Source: Nocardioides mangrovi (GTDB lineage Bacteria > Actinomycetota > Actinomycetes > Propionibacteriales > Nocardioidaceae). From it: a stretch of DNA of 64,000 bases. The first letter of the stretch is position 1; each line of letters begins with the position of its first letter. The stretch spans positions 620,001-684,000 of the forward strand of contig NZ_JAIQZJ010000001.1 in NCBI RefSeq assembly GCF_020073815.1, read 5' to 3'. A program made the position numbers and the translations under genes. The notes beneath the pieces are model-generated. The model saw only the letters and a list, made by a program, of their open reading frames with translations, ran no database searches and was not told the DNA's origin. Positions 8,385-17,333 of the stretch are shown one piece after another.

Positions 8385-8456
8385 CTGGGATACTAGGACT
8401 CGAACCTAGAATAACTGGACCAGAACCAGTCGTGTTGCCAATTACACCATATCCCA
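8385..8456 (-). tRNA. tRNA-Gln (anticodon CTG)
   Basis: A 72-nt cloverleaf: acceptor TGGGATA/TATCCCA with discriminator G, anticodon arm ACTGG-TTCTGGT-CCAGT giving CTG, T arm CTAGG-TTCGAGT-CCTAG. The weak U1-A72 first pair is the usual bacterial tRNA-Gln identity feature. CCA is not encoded. Actinobacteria generally lack GlnRS, so this tRNA would first be charged with Glu by GltX, whose gene is about 1 kb upstream on the same strand, and then amidated by GatCAB. Confidence 0.95.
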
Positions 8457-8485
8457 ATGGCCCGTCTCCGAGCCGAGAAGAAACC

Positions 8486-9436
8486 TTACACGCGACGCCC
8501 GGAGGCCACCAAAACGCCCGGTTCCCGGGTCGTGTCGGTGGTCGCGCTGGTGCCCAGGCGACGGGCTGCGAGGAGCACCAGGCCGAGGTAGACCAGCGAC
8601 TGGGTGAGCGTCACCGGGATGGTCCACCAGCTGCCGCCGGTCGGGTTCAGGGTCGAGGCCATGTCGCCGTAGGCCAGGGCGAGGCCGAAGGCCAGCCAGT
8701 TGTTCAGCACGTGCATCGCGATCCCGGCCTCGAGGCCACCGGTGAGCACGACGGCCAGGCCGGCGACGACGCCGAAGGCGAAGCGGTCGAAGAAGACCGG
8801 CGGGCTCTGGCCGCCGTGCGCCAGCGCGAAGAGCACCGCGGGCAGGACGACCGCGGCCCACGGCCGGCCGAACAGTCCACCGAAGGCCTGGGTGAGGTAG
8901 CCCCGGAAGGCGTACTCCTCCCCCGCCGCCTGGAGCGGGGTCAGCAGCAGCACCACGAGCAGGAAGTCGCGGGTGGTCGAGGTGAAGTCGTTGAGCCCGC
9001 CGTTGACGTCGAGCGCCTCGCCCGACGAGGACGGCACGACCGCGGAGACGACGAGCGTCGCGAAGAGCGCCACGAACGACAGCGCGAAGCACACGAGGAG
9101 CCAGCGCCACCGGATCCGCGACGTCACCGAGGCGAGCCAGCCCGGCCGCAGCCCGTGCACGACCCGCGCGATCAGCCACGTGGTCGGGATCGCGCACGCC
9201 AGGGTGAGGTTGAGGTAGGCCAGCCCGAGGGGGGTCGGGTGGTCGAAGTCGAGCAGCTGCGTCAGCTCCGAGCTCACGTCCCGGCCGGCGATCGCGAGCC
9301 CGATCGCGAACGGCACCTGGAGCAGCACCGGGACCACGACCAGGAACGCCGCGACGAGCATGCCGACGCCCAGGAGCGGACGCCACGACCCGGGGCGACC
9401 ACCACGCTGGATCAGGTGGTAAGGCAGGCCCGCCAT
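8486..9436 (-). CDS. CPBP family intramembrane metalloprotease
   Basis: A 316-residue integral membrane protein with about eight hydrophobic segments. The CPBP/Abi motifs are present: AAGEEYAFRGYL (the EExxxR motif, about residue 175) and later FALAHG and HVLNNWLAFGLAL with the conserved His and Asn. Family members are prenyl-protein-protease-like (Rce1-type) glutamate/metal-dependent proteases in the membrane; bacterial substrates are mostly unknown. The start is the ATG at 9436, 14 bases after the gltX stop, so cotranscription with gltX is likely. Confidence 0.85.
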   Translation of the reverse strand: MAGLPYHLIQRGGRPGSWRPLLGVGMLVAAFLVVVPVLLQVPFAIGLAIAGRDVSSELTQLLDFDHPTPLGLAYLNLTLACAIPTTWLIARVVHGLRPGWLASVTSRIRWRWLLVCFALSFVALFATLVVSAVVPSSSGEALDVNGGLNDFTSTTRDFLLVVLLLTPLQAAGEEYAFRGYLTQAFGGLFGRPWAAVVLPAVLFALAHGGQSPPVFFDRFAFGVVAGLAVVLTGGLEAGIAMHVLNNWLAFGLALAYGDMASTLNPTGGSWWTIPVTLTQSLVYLGLVLLAARRLGTSATTDTTREPGVLVASGRRV

Positions 9437-9449
9437 CAGCCGGCCCCGC

Positions 9450-10913
9450 TCAGACGAGCACGGACTGGAGTCGCGCCAGCGAGCGCTCGCGCCCCAGCAG
9501 CTCCATCGACTCGAAGAGCGGCGGCGAGACCCGACGGCCCGTGACGGCGACACGGACCGGGCCGAACGCGTTGCGCGGCTTGATCCCCATCGCCTCGACC
9601 AGCTCGGCCTGCAGCGCGTCCTGGATGGCCGCTGTCGACCACTCGGTCAGGGTCTCGAGCTTGAGCAGCGCGCGGCGTACGACGGCGCGCCCGTCGTCGT
9701 TCAGCAGCTTGTCGGCGTCGGCCGCATCGACGGCGAAGTCGGCGTCGGCGACGAAGAGGAAGCCGAGCATGTCGACGGCCTCCACGAGCTTGTTGATCCG
9801 CTCGGCGACCAGCGGCATCGCCTGCTCCAGCAGCTCGGCGTCGGCGTCACCCACCGGGTCGGAGACGACGCCGGCGGCCTTGAGGAAGGGCAGCGCGCGG
9901 TCGGTGATCTCCTCGACCGGCAGCAGCCGCATGTGGGCGGTGTTGATCGCCTCGGCCTTCTTCAGGTCGAAGCGGGCCGGGTTGGGGTTGACGTCCTTGA
10001 TGTCGAACGCCTCCACCATCTCCTCGAGCGTGAAGATGTCGCGGTCGGCGGCGATCGACCAGCCGAGGAGCGCCAGGTAGTTGAGCAGGCCCTCGGGCAG
10101 GAAGCCCTGGTCGCGGTAGAGGAAGAGGTGCGACTCGGGGTCGCGCTTGGAGAGCTTCTTGTTGCCCTCGCCCATCACGAACGGCAGGTGCCCGAACTCG
10201 GGGACGACCGTGCCGATGCCGAGGTCGACGAGCGCCTGGTGCAGCGGGATCTGGCGCGGCGTGCTCGAGAGCAGGTCCTCGCCGCGGAGCACGTGGGTGA
10301 TGCCCATCAGCGCGTCGTCGACCGGGTTGACCAGCGTGTAGAGCGGATCGCCGTTGGCGCGGCAGAGCGCGAAGTCGGGGACGAACTGCGTCTCGAAGGT
10401 GATGTCGCCGCGCACCAGGTCGGTCCACGTGACCGAACCGTCGGGCATCCGGAAGCGGACGACGGGCTTGCGGCCCTCCGCCTCCCAGGCCGCGCGCTGG
10501 GCGGGGTCGAGGTCGCGGCAGAAGCCGTCGTACCCCATCACCTTGGAGCCGGAGGCCTTGCGACGGGCGTCGACCTCCTCGGTGGTGCAGAAGCAGTCAT
10601 AGGTGTACGACGAGGCCGCGAGCCGCTCGAGCACGTCGCGGTAGAGGTCGCCGCGCTCGGACTGGCGGTAGGGGCCGTGCGGGCCGCCGACCTCCGGGCC
10701 CTCGTCCCAGTCCAGGCCGAGCCAGCGCATCGCGCCGAGCATCGCGTCGTACGACTCCTCGGTGGAGCGCTCCTTGTCGGTGTCCTCGATCCGGAAGACG
10801 AAGGTGCCGCCGTGGTGACGCGCGAACGCCCAGTTGTAGAGCGCCGTCCGGGCGAAACCGACGTGCGGCGAGCCCGTCGGGGACGGGCAGAAACGGACGC
10901 GGACGTTGTTCAA
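9450..10913 (-). CDS. gltX: Glutamyl-tRNA synthetase
   Basis: A 487-residue class I synthetase of normal length that ligates Glu to tRNA-Glu and, where GlnRS is absent, to tRNA-Gln. The HIGH-type motif is at residues 10-19 ([10 protein letters not shown]), FRIEDTD is at 40-46, the GED motif is in [11 protein letters not shown] near 207-217, and the KMSKS-type motif is KLSKR at 253-257. CFC plus downstream residues near 107-125 could be a degenerate zinc site. It starts at the ATG overlapping the upstream gene's stop by four bases, so translation is coupled. tRNA-Glu and tRNA-Gln genes follow within 1.3 kb. Confidence 0.97.
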   Translation of the reverse strand: MNNVRVRFCPSPTGSPHVGFARTALYNWAFARHHGGTFVFRIEDTDKERSTEESYDAMLGAMRWLGLDWDEGPEVGGPHGPYRQSERGDLYRDVLERLAASSYTYDCFCTTEEVDARRKASGSKVMGYDGFCRDLDPAQRAAWEAEGRKPVVRFRMPDGSVTWTDLVRGDITFETQFVPDFALCRANGDPLYTLVNPVDDALMGITHVLRGEDLLSSTPRQIPLHQALVDLGIGTVVPEFGHLPFVMGEGNKKLSKRDPESHLFLYRDQGFLPEGLLNYLALLGWSIAADRDIFTLEEMVEAFDIKDVNPNPARFDLKKAEAINTAHMRLLPVEEITDRALPFLKAAGVVSDPVGDADAELLEQAMPLVAERINKLVEAVDMLGFLFVADADFAVDAADADKLLNDDGRAVVRRALLKLETLTEWSTAAIQDALQAELVEAMGIKPRNAFGPVRVAVTGRRVSPPLFESMELLGRERSLARLQSVLV

Positions 10914-11719
10914 CGCTGGGCCACCTTGTTCGTGAGAGTGCCGAGACCGGCGATCGAGACCTCGACCTCGTCACCGACCTCCATGGGACCGACACCCTCG
11001 GGGGTGCCGGTGAGGAGGACGTCGCCGGGCAGCAACGTCATGACGCTGGAGACGTAGGAGATCAGCGTCGGGATGTCGAAGATCAGGTCGGCGGTGCTGC
11101 CGTCCTGCTTGAGCTCGCCGTTGAGGTGCGTCTGCACCTGCCGGCCGACCTCGAAGTCGTGGGGGTCGAGGTCGGTCTCGATCCAGGGACCGAGCGGGCA
11201 GAAGGAGTCGAAGCCCTTCGCCCGGGTCCACTGGCCGTCGCTCTTCTGGAGGTCGCGCGCGGTGACGTCGTTGGCGATCGTGTAGCCGTGGATGACGTCG
11301 GTCGCCTGCTCGACCGGCACGTCGCGGCAGATTCGACCGATGACGACCGCGAGCTCCCCCTCGAAGTGGAGGTTCTGCGTCTGCGGCGGGTAGAAGATCG
11401 GGTCGCCGGGTCCGACCACACTCGTGTTGGGCTTGAGGAACATGAGCGGCTCGGTGGGGAGGTCGTTGCCCATCTCGGCCGCGTGGGCGGCGTAGTTGCG
11501 GCCGATCGCCACCACCTTGCTGCGCGGCAGCACCGGCGCCAGCAGCCGGACGTCCTCGAGCCGGTGCTCCTGGTCGAGCAGCTTCACGCCGACGTAGAGC
11601 GGGTCTCCCGCCAGCGCCACGACGACGCTGTCGGGATCGGGCTGCCCGAACTGGTCGAGCTCGCCGGTGACCACGCCGTACATCGGGTCCTCGCCCGTGG
11701 TGAATCTCGCGATACGCAC
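10910..11719 (-). CDS. Fumarylacetoacetate hydrolase family protein
   Basis: A 269-residue protein of the FAH superfamily (Mg-dependent hydrolases, isomerases or decarboxylases of beta-keto acids). The C-terminal FAH domain shows [13 protein letters not shown], the metal ligands in [11 protein letters not shown] (E-x-E) and [10 protein letters not shown] (D), then [15 protein letters not shown] and [12 protein letters not shown]. The short N-terminal domain suits the FAHD1/2-hydroxyhepta-2,4-diene-dioate isomerase group. Coupled to gltX by a four-base overlap, an arrangement seen in many actinobacteria. The exact substrate cannot be read from sequence. Confidence 0.9.
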   Translation of the reverse strand: MRIARFTTGEDPMYGVVTGELDQFGQPDPDSVVVALAGDPLYVGVKLLDQEHRLEDVRLLAPVLPRSKVVAIGRNYAAHAAEMGNDLPTEPLMFLKPNTSVVGPGDPIFYPPQTQNLHFEGELAVVIGRICRDVPVEQATDVIHGYTIANDVTARDLQKSDGQWTRAKGFDSFCPLGPWIETDLDPHDFEVGRQVQTHLNGELKQDGSTADLIFDIPTLISYVSSVMTLLPGDVLLTGTPEGVGPMEVGDEVEVSIAGLGTLTNKVAQR

Positions 11720-11742
11720 CCACTGAGCCTATCGACCCACGT

Positions 11743-11833
11743 CGAGTCGAGGTCTTCCGCGTGACGAGTCGAGGTCTTCCGCGGCGTGCGCCCACGGAAT
11801 CCCTCGACTCGACCGACGGAAACCCTCGACTCG
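11743..11833. repeat. Intergenic repeat: two direct plus two inverted 17-bp units
   Basis: The unit CGAGTCGAGGnnTTCCG occurs four times: forward at 11743 and 11765 (nn=TC, 22-bp period, identical over 19 bases) and reversed at 11795-11811 and 11817-11833 (nn=GA and GT). The pairs can fold into a long hairpin with an 11-base loop. It lies between the acylase stop (11844) and the start of the FAH gene (11719), both minus strand. No U-tract follows. It may end or protect the acylase mRNA, or be a REP-like element. Confidence 0.8.
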
Positions 11834-11843
11834 ACGGGGTAAG

Positions 11844-14204
11844 TCAGCCCAGGTGGACGGTGTCCACGAGCTGCTTGGCGATCTGCGCGTCCGTCCACGG
11901 GAAGGAGACCCAGCCCTCGTCGGAGTAGATCCGGGTCTGGTCGTTCGACCACGGCGAGGACGGGTCCTCGTAGAGGCCGTAGGTGAGGACGTTGCGGGCG
12001 ATCACGCCGTTCTTGGTGAACGCGATCGCCTGGATGTACGACGACCCCTGGGTCACCCCGCCGATGGCCGAGCCGTTGTTCGACGCGGCGTTGGCATCGC
12101 CCGAGGAGTTGCCGACGCCGCCGCCCAGCGGGATGCCGGCCTCGTCGCCACGGTCGCCGGAGAAGTGCATCGAGCCGTACGGCGCGTCCAGCGCGTAGCC
12201 CTGGTCGCGCAGCGACTGGATCGCCGCCGCCATGGTGTCGACGACGTCCTGCGAGGTCGACAGCGTGTTCGGAGTCGTGAACGGCTTCGCCGCCGAGAAC
12301 GGCGTCTTCCACAGGTCGACGCCGTTGGCGTCGGCGATGCGGACGAACTCCTCGAAGATCCCGGCACCGACCGAGGTCTTGTCGGAGCGGCCGTCCCAGT
12401 CGTGCAGGACCTGGCACGCCTCGGTCTCACCGGTGGCGTCGCAGACCTGGTCGAGGCGACCGCCCACGCGGGCGACCTCCGCGGCGTACACGCGGTTGGC
12501 GTACTCGTGCGAGCGCAGCGTCCGCGGGCTCTCCTTGCCCTTCTTCAGCTGGTTGCGCACGTAGGACATGACCACCTTGGTGCGCATCGAGCGCTCGCAG
12601 TCCTCGCAGCCGATGATCCGCGGGAAGCCGGTCAGCCGGGTGTCGTCGTTGGGCGCCCAGTAGGAGTTGTTGGCGTTCATCACCCAGCCCTTGGTGAGGA
12701 CCGAGGGCAGGTGCTGCGGTCCGAGGATGCCGGGTCGCTCCGCGTCCGCATCCGTGCCCCACGCGCACCTGCTGTCGGCGTACGTGCCGTCGAGGCCGGG
12801 CAGACCGACCTGGCTGTACATCAGGCTGCCGACGCCGGTGACGCACTTCTTGGCGAGGGCGTCGGTGACGTTCGGGACGACCGAGTGGTCGGCGTAGAGC
12901 ACGTGGCCGGTGCGGTCCGCCGCGATCGTGTTGACCCACGGCACGCCGCCGCCCTCGTCCTGGCGGTGGAGGAGGTTCTTGGCCGAGCTGGCCTGCCCCA
13001 TCGAGAGGAAGGTGTCGAGGGTGCGGAGGTGCTCGGCGTTGGCGTCGCGCATCGCCCAGAAGCTGGTGGCCCGCCAGGACATGAGGTTCTCCGGCGAGTT
13101 GAGGACGTAGCCCTGCGGGGTGCGCCAGAGGGTCTTGGTGACGGTCTCGACGCCGTCGTCGGTCTTCACCTGGACCTGCACGTCGCGCCGCTCGAGCTGG
13201 GCCGTGCCGTTCGCGGTCTGGTAGCTGGTCGGGGTGCCGGCCGTCTTGTACTCGTACGGCGTGAAGCGGTAGGCCGTCGACACCGTGTGGCTCCACGCGA
13301 CGTCGTCGTTGAAGCCGATGTTGATGGTCGGGAAGCCGACCAGGGCACCACCGGCGACGTCGAGCTTGCCGGGCACCGTCAGGTGCATCTCGGTGAACCG
13401 GTAGCGGCCCAGCCACGGGAAGTGCGGGTTGCCGAGCAGCATGCCGCGCTTCGTGGTGGTGTCAGCGCCACCGACGGCGGTCGCGTTGGACCCGAAGGAC
13501 TCACCGCTGTCGCTGCCGAGGGTCTCGCGCAGGTCCGCCGCGGTGACGTGCGGGGCCGCGACCTTCGCGCCGCTGCCCGGCGGGGTGGCCGTGGTGATCG
13601 CGCCGAGGAACTTGGTGGTCGAGCCGATCAGCTGCGCGAGGTAGATGGCGTACCAGACGTCGGTCGAGGTGACGTCGGGCTGGATCCAGTCCTGGTCGGC
13701 ACAGGCGGGGTCGGTGATCTCGTGGGTGCTCAGCCACTCGTCGATGCCGGCGGCCTCGGCCTCGACCATCGACTTCGCGCGGTCGCTCGGACCGGCGACC
13801 GGGTCGGCCAGGAGGCTCTCGACGACCTGGCGGTCGTGCAGGTCGGTGACCAGGGTGTCCCACTGCAGGTTGGTGCCGCTGCCGCCGACGCGGTCGGCGT
13901 ACGTCGCGTCCGGGCCGAGCTCCAGCGAGCGCTCGCCGCGGGCGGTCAGGATCGTGTCCATCAGCGTGCACGTGACCGCGGCGGTCGTCGCCCAGCCCGC
14001 GCCGTAGGCCACGTCGGCGAACGTGTCGCCCTCGATGTGCGGGATGCCGTGCTTGGTGACCTGGATGGTCACGTCGTACGGCGAGTCCGCCTGCGCCGCG
14101 GCGTCGGCCGCCGTGCTCACGCCGGCGGTCGTCGCGATCGGCACCACCAGCAGCAGGCCGGCGAGGCCGAGGCGGATCGGCGACTGGTTACCTCTGAACT
14201 TCAC
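11844..14204 (-). CDS. Secreted penicillin acylase family (Ntn) hydrolase
   Basis: A 786-residue precursor. A signal peptide (basic start, hydrophobic LGLAGLLLVVPIATTAGVS, small residues to about 35) is followed by the alpha-chain region (KHGIPHIEGDTFADVAYGAG). The autocleavage site sits at GSN 238-240, whose Ser239 would become the beta-chain N-terminal nucleophile (SFGSNATAVGG), and then GMLLGNPHFPW. Relatives hydrolyse amide bonds of beta-lactams, acyl-homoserine lactones or cyclic lipopeptides. The start is the GTG at 14204 with GAAGGAG upstream. Three Cys pairs suggest extracellular disulfides. The exact substrate is unknown. Confidence 0.88.
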   Translation of the reverse strand: MKFRGNQSPIRLGLAGLLLVVPIATTAGVSTAADAAAQADSPYDVTIQVTKHGIPHIEGDTFADVAYGAGWATTAAVTCTLMDTILTARGERSLELGPDATYADRVGGSGTNLQWDTLVTDLHDRQVVESLLADPVAGPSDRAKSMVEAEAAGIDEWLSTHEITDPACADQDWIQPDVTSTDVWYAIYLAQLIGSTTKFLGAITTATPPGSGAKVAAPHVTAADLRETLGSDSGESFGSNATAVGGADTTTKRGMLLGNPHFPWLGRYRFTEMHLTVPGKLDVAGGALVGFPTINIGFNDDVAWSHTVSTAYRFTPYEYKTAGTPTSYQTANGTAQLERRDVQVQVKTDDGVETVTKTLWRTPQGYVLNSPENLMSWRATSFWAMRDANAEHLRTLDTFLSMGQASSAKNLLHRQDEGGGVPWVNTIAADRTGHVLYADHSVVPNVTDALAKKCVTGVGSLMYSQVGLPGLDGTYADSRCAWGTDADAERPGILGPQHLPSVLTKGWVMNANNSYWAPNDDTRLTGFPRIIGCEDCERSMRTKVVMSYVRNQLKKGKESPRTLRSHEYANRVYAAEVARVGGRLDQVCDATGETEACQVLHDWDGRSDKTSVGAGIFEEFVRIADANGVDLWKTPFSAAKPFTTPNTLSTSQDVVDTMAAAIQSLRDQGYALDAPYGSMHFSGDRGDEAGIPLGGGVGNSSGDANAASNNGSAIGGVTQGSSYIQAIAFTKNGVIARNVLTYGLYEDPSSPWSNDQTRIYSDEGWVSFPWTDAQIAKQLVDTVHLG

Positions 14205-14225
14205 GTGCGGCACGCTCCTTCTCCC

Positions 14226-14250
14226 GACGACCGCCGATGTGGCGGTCGTC
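14226..14250. promoter_or_regulatory. Inverted repeat upstream of the acylase gene
   Basis: GACGACCGCC (14226-14235) is mirrored by GGCGGTCGTC (14241-14250) with a 5-base spacer, ending 22 bases before the acylase GTG. It lies in the 112-bp divergent gap with the next plus-strand gene. It could be an operator or a 5' leader hairpin; the sequence does not say which. Confidence 0.45.
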
Positions 14251-14316
14251 ACTCCCGCGCGCACGCTAACCCATGCTCTCTACATTCGTAGCGATCGGGT
14301 CCCCGGAACTACTCTC

Positions 14317-15201
14317 GTGGGCGTGGAGACGCTGGACCGGGCCCTGGAGCGTGCGCAGTGGGAGCCGCGCGCCGCGGCCCACGCCGCCCGGGTCGACGCC
14401 TTCGTCGAGCCCCACCTCGAGCGCCGGCAGACGCGGGTCAAGCACCCGGTCCACGACTTCCTCTTCACCTACTACTCCCAGCGGCCGGCGCAGCTGCGCC
14501 GCTGGCACCCGGGCTTCGGCGTCGCGCTCGCCGATGCGCCGGAGTACGACGGGCTGAAGGGCTACGAGGACGGCGCCGTGACGGACGCGTACGTCGCCTC
14601 CCAGCGTCCGCTGCTGGTCGCCCTGTCCCGGCTGCTGCGCGCGACCGCGTCGCGGCCGGCCAACTTCGGCTGCTTCGGGATGCACGAGTGGGCGATGGTC
14701 TACCGGCTCGACGAGGACGAGACCCGGCACGCCGACTGGCCGCTGCGGCTCGGCCCGGCCGGCACCGACGCGGTCGTCGAGTCGCACCGGATCGCGTGCT
14801 CGCACTTCGACGCCTACCGCTTCTTCACCCCGCCCGCCCTCCCGCTCAACACGCTGTCGCCGACGTCGGGTGACCGCGAGGAGTTCGAGCAGCCCGCCTG
14901 CCTGCACGCCGGCATGGACCTCTACAAGCACGCCTTCCGGCTGACGCCGATGATCTGCTCCGACCTGGTCGCGGACTGCTTCGAGCTGGCCCGCGACATC
15001 CGCGTCCTCGACATGCGGGCGGCGCCGTACGACCTCGTCGACCTGGGCTTCTCCCCCGTCGCCGTCGAGACCGCCGCCGGCAAGGCGGAGTACGCCGACG
15101 CGCAGCGGACCTTCGCGGAGCGCGGTGCTCCGCTGCGGGCCGCCCTGCTCGCCGAGTGCGAGCGACTGATGTCGGTCGCGGAGGCGCTGGTCGACGCCTA
15201 G
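14317..15201 (+). CDS. Conserved actinobacterial protein (often called 3-methyladenine DNA glycosylase)
   Basis: About 294 residues with a GTG start (14317, or 14323 two codons later; no strong ribosome site). It contains RVKHPVHDFLFTYYSQRP, LRRWHPGFG, FGCFGMHEWAMVYR and several His/Cys residues (ACSHFDAYRFFTP, MICSD). I recognise it as a widespread actinobacterial family that automatic pipelines label 3-methyladenine DNA glycosylase; I see no helix-hairpin-helix or other glycosylase motif, so treat that name with caution. Mixed alpha, no signal peptide. Transcribed divergently from the acylase gene. Confidence 0.65.
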   Translation: MGVETLDRALERAQWEPRAAAHAARVDAFVEPHLERRQTRVKHPVHDFLFTYYSQRPAQLRRWHPGFGVALADAPEYDGLKGYEDGAVTDAYVASQRPLLVALSRLLRATASRPANFGCFGMHEWAMVYRLDEDETRHADWPLRLGPAGTDAVVESHRIACSHFDAYRFFTPPALPLNTLSPTSGDREEFEQPACLHAGMDLYKHAFRLTPMICSDLVADCFELARDIRVLDMRAAPYDLVDLGFSPVAVETAAGKAEYADAQRTFAERGAPLRAALLAECERLMSVAEALVDA

Positions 15202-15210
15202 GGTCGCGCC

Positions 15211-15525
15211 GTGCCGCTCTACCACGTGACCTCCAGCCTCAACCGGGCGTCGATCCGGGAGTTCGGCCTGGACTGGGACCGCATGGGAGCAGCGACGGGG
15301 ATCGCCGGGAGCCGACGTCCCGAGACCGCGGGCTGCTTCCTGGCCTACGAGTGGTCCGTGGACTTCTTCCTGCGCTTCCACGAAGAGGGGTCCGTCGACG
15401 TCTGGCAGGTCGACGGCGTCGACGAGACCGCGCTCGTCGACTGGGACGGCTTCCACTACCTGCCCGCCCGGATCCCGCCCGCCCAGCTGACGTTGCTGCG
15501 GACCAACATCCCGCCCCGACGGTGA
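15211..15525 (+). CDS. Small protein, possible ADP-ribosyltransferase-like fold
   Basis: A 104-residue protein with a GTG start 9 bases after the preceding stop. The opening LYHVTSSLNRASIREFGLDW resembles the first strand/helix of ART-fold proteins (Tpt1/DarT-like 'YH.T...IL..GL'), followed by GCFLAYEWSVDFFLRF, which could match the second ART block. The last third (VDVWQVDGVDETALVDW) is strand-like. This is pattern resemblance only; no catalytic glutamate is obvious. Possibly in an operon with the preceding gene. Otherwise hypothetical. Confidence 0.55.
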   Translation: MPLYHVTSSLNRASIREFGLDWDRMGAATGIAGSRRPETAGCFLAYEWSVDFFLRFHEEGSVDVWQVDGVDETALVDWDGFHYLPARIPPAQLTLLRTNIPPRR

Positions 15526-15581
15526 CCGGGCGGGACCTTCGCCCCTGCTCCGCCGGCGGTCCGCGACCTAGCGTCGAGGAC

Positions 15582-15746
15582 ATGGCGAGGCCCGTCCCGC
15601 AGTGCCCGATCCGGCTCGGCGAGCCGTGCTCGCTGTGCGAGCCGGGCGTCACCGGCCCCGAGGACTGCGGGCTCGTCTGGCTGGTCATGAACGATCCCGA
15701 CCTGCGTGCCCGGCTGGCCGAGCTGCGGCGCGAGCAGCGGCTGTGA
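15582..15746 (+). CDS. Small Cys-rich protein (DUF6767-like)
   Basis: A 54-residue protein, MARPVPQCPIRLGEPCSLCE onward, with four cysteines arranged C-x7-C-x2-C-x10-C. The CPIR.GEPC.LC.PG.TGPEDCGLV pattern is one I recognise as a conserved actinobacterial family (DUF6767, name from memory). The cysteines could bind a metal, probably Zn. The helical tail is LRARLAELRREQ. No known function. It ends 60 bases before the IdeR box of the siderophore operon, which I regard as unrelated. Confidence 0.65.
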   Translation: MARPVPQCPIRLGEPCSLCEPGVTGPEDCGLVWLVMNDPDLRARLAELRREQRL

Positions 15747-15805
15747 CGAACCTCCCAGATGGCGGCCCCGGGCTTGCGTAGTCGCCTGGGATCCGGCACG
15801 GTCCA

Positions 15806-15824
15806 TTAGGTAAGCCTTACCTAA
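15806..15824 (+). promoter_or_regulatory. IdeR/DtxR iron box upstream of desA
   Basis: TTAGGTAAGCCTTACCTAA is a perfect 19-bp palindrome that closely matches the DtxR/IdeR consensus TTAGGTTAGSCTAACCTAA. It lies 24 bases before the desA GTG. Known biology: iron-loaded IdeR/DmdR binds such boxes and blocks desferrioxamine genes, so the operon should be expressed in iron limitation. Confidence 0.95.
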
Positions 15825-15848
15825 ATCCGTTTCTCGGAAGGATCGACG

Positions 15849-17333
15849 GTGACCGCGATTCCGCCTGCCCAGAGACCGGCACAGACACCGGCACAGACAC
15901 CGGCACAGACACCGCTCTCGCACCTGTTCCACCCCGACCACGCCGACGCGTACGTCGCCACGATGCGGCAGGGGATCGACCACCTCGCCGCCACCCTCAC
16001 CGCCGTCCGCGGGCCGTCGGCGGGGGTCTCCCCGGAGGCCGCCGCGAAGGCGGTCGTCGACGTCGACCTCGACCGACCCCTGGGCGACGTCGGCGACGCG
16101 CTGGCGGAGATGAGCCGGCTCTGGCTCGACGACACGGTCTGGTTCCACGAGCCCGGGTACGCCGCGCACCTCAACTGCCCCGTGGCGATCCCGGCCCTGC
16201 TCGCCGAGGTCTTCGTCAGCGCGGTCAACCCGAGCCTGGACACCTTCGACCAGAGCGTCGGCGGAACCTTCGTGGAGCGCCACATCGTCGACTGGACGGC
16301 GGGCCGGATCGGCTTCGGGCCGGGCGCCGACGGGATCTTCACCAGCGGCGGCACGCAGTCCAACCTGCAGGGCCTGCTGCTCGCCCGGGACCACGCCCTC
16401 GCCGCCGGCGCCCGGAGCGCCGACCTGCGCATCGTCGCCAGCGCCGACGGCCACTTCAGCGTCCAGAAGGCCGCTCGCCTCCTCGGCCTGGGCGAGGGCG
16501 CCGTGGTCACCGTCGCGACCGACGGCGACCGGCGCATGGACGTCGGCGCCCTCGGCCGAGCCCTCGCCACGGTCGCGGACGCGGGCCACCACCCGATGGC
16601 CGTCGTCGCCACCGCCGGCACCACCGACTTCGGCGCGATCGACCCGCTCCCCGAGATCGCGGCGCTCTGCGAGGGGTACGGCGCATGGCTGCACGTCGAT
16701 GCGGCGTACGGCGGCGGCCTGCTCGTCTCCCCCACCCACCGCCACCGGCTCCACGGCATCGACCGCGCCGACTCGGTGACCGTCGACTTCCACAAGACCT
16801 GGTTCCAGCCGGTCTCGGCCAGCGCGCTGGTCGTCCGCGACGGCCGCCACCTCGGCCACGTGACCTGGCACGCCGACTACCTCAACCCCCACGACGCGGC
16901 CCACCCCAACCAGGTCGACAAGAGCATCCAGACCACGCGCCGCTTCGACGCGCTCAAGCTCTGGATGACGCTGCGCGTGATGGGGCCCGACGCCATCGGC
17001 GGGTACGTCGACCACGTGGTCGCGCTGGCCGCCGAGGTCGGCGCGGTGCTCGGCGCGAACCCCGACGTCGAGCTGGCCGCGACCCCGCAGCTGAGCACGA
17101 TCGTCTTCCGGCCCGCCGGTCTCGACGAGGCGCAGGCCGACGCCCTGCTCCCCCGGATCCGCGCGACCCTCTACGAGCGCGGCCGCGCGATGGTGGCCGC
17201 GACCCGGGTCGACGGCCGTCGCTGGCTCAAGCTCACGCTGCTCAACCCGCTCGCCACCACCGACGACGTGCTGGCCGTGACCGGCGAGGTCCTCGACGTC
17301 GCCGCCGAGCTCCGCCAGGCGGTGGCCAGGTGA
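15849..17333 (+). CDS. desA: Lysine decarboxylase for desferrioxamine synthesis
   Basis: A 494-residue PLP-dependent group II decarboxylase. In the des pathway it converts lysine to cadaverine, the first step to desferrioxamine. Motifs: TSGGTQSN near 165-172, HVDAAYGGG at 282-290 (the Asp binds the PLP nitrogen) and the Schiff-base lysine K316 in [15 protein letters not shown], then the DesA-type [23 protein letters not shown] start with GGAAGGA upstream. The N-terminus carries an AQTP triple repeat from a 12-bp tandem repeat. First gene after the iron box; overlaps desB by four bases. Confidence 0.93.
   Translation: MTAIPPAQRPAQTPAQTPAQTPLSHLFHPDHADAYVATMRQGIDHLAATLTAVRGPSAGVSPEAAAKAVVDVDLDRPLGDVGDALAEMSRLWLDDTVWFHEPGYAAHLNCPVAIPALLAEVFVSAVNPSLDTFDQSVGGTFVERHIVDWTAGRIGFGPGADGIFTSGGTQSNLQGLLLARDHALAAGARSADLRIVASADGHFSVQKAARLLGLGEGAVVTVATDGDRRMDVGALGRALATVADAGHHPMAVVATAGTTDFGAIDPLPEIAALCEGYGAWLHVDAAYGGGLLVSPTHRHRLHGIDRADSVTVDFHKTWFQPVSASALVVRDGRHLGHVTWHADYLNPHDAAHPNQVDKSIQTTRRFDALKLWMTLRVMGPDAIGGYVDHVVALAAEVGAVLGANPDVELAATPQLSTIVFRPAGLDEAQADALLPRIRATLYERGRAMVAATRVDGRRWLKLTLLNPLATTDDVLAVTGEVLDVAAELRQAVAR
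15876..15911 (+). repeat. 12-bp tandem repeat inside desA
   Basis: CCGGCACAGACA is repeated three times without gaps (15876, 15888, 15900) and encodes Pro-Ala-Gln-Thr repeats near the DesA N-terminus, before the conserved fold. Such in-frame units can expand or contract without breaking the gene. Confidence 0.9.

Noticed and set aside
11743..11833. A CRISPR array
   Set aside because: Only four short units with two inverted, no regular spacers of 30 or more bases, and no cas genes nearby.
11853..14291. An 812-codon open frame on the plus strand opposite the acylase gene
   Set aside because: It is the antisense shadow of a high-GC gene: composition rich in Arg, Gly, Ala, Val and His, no domains. 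The minus-strand frame has signal peptide and Ntn motifs.
14317..15201. A firm 3-methyladenine glycosylase call
   Set aside because: I see no helix-hairpin-helix or AlkA/Tag/MPG motifs, so the transferred name is reported only as a common label.
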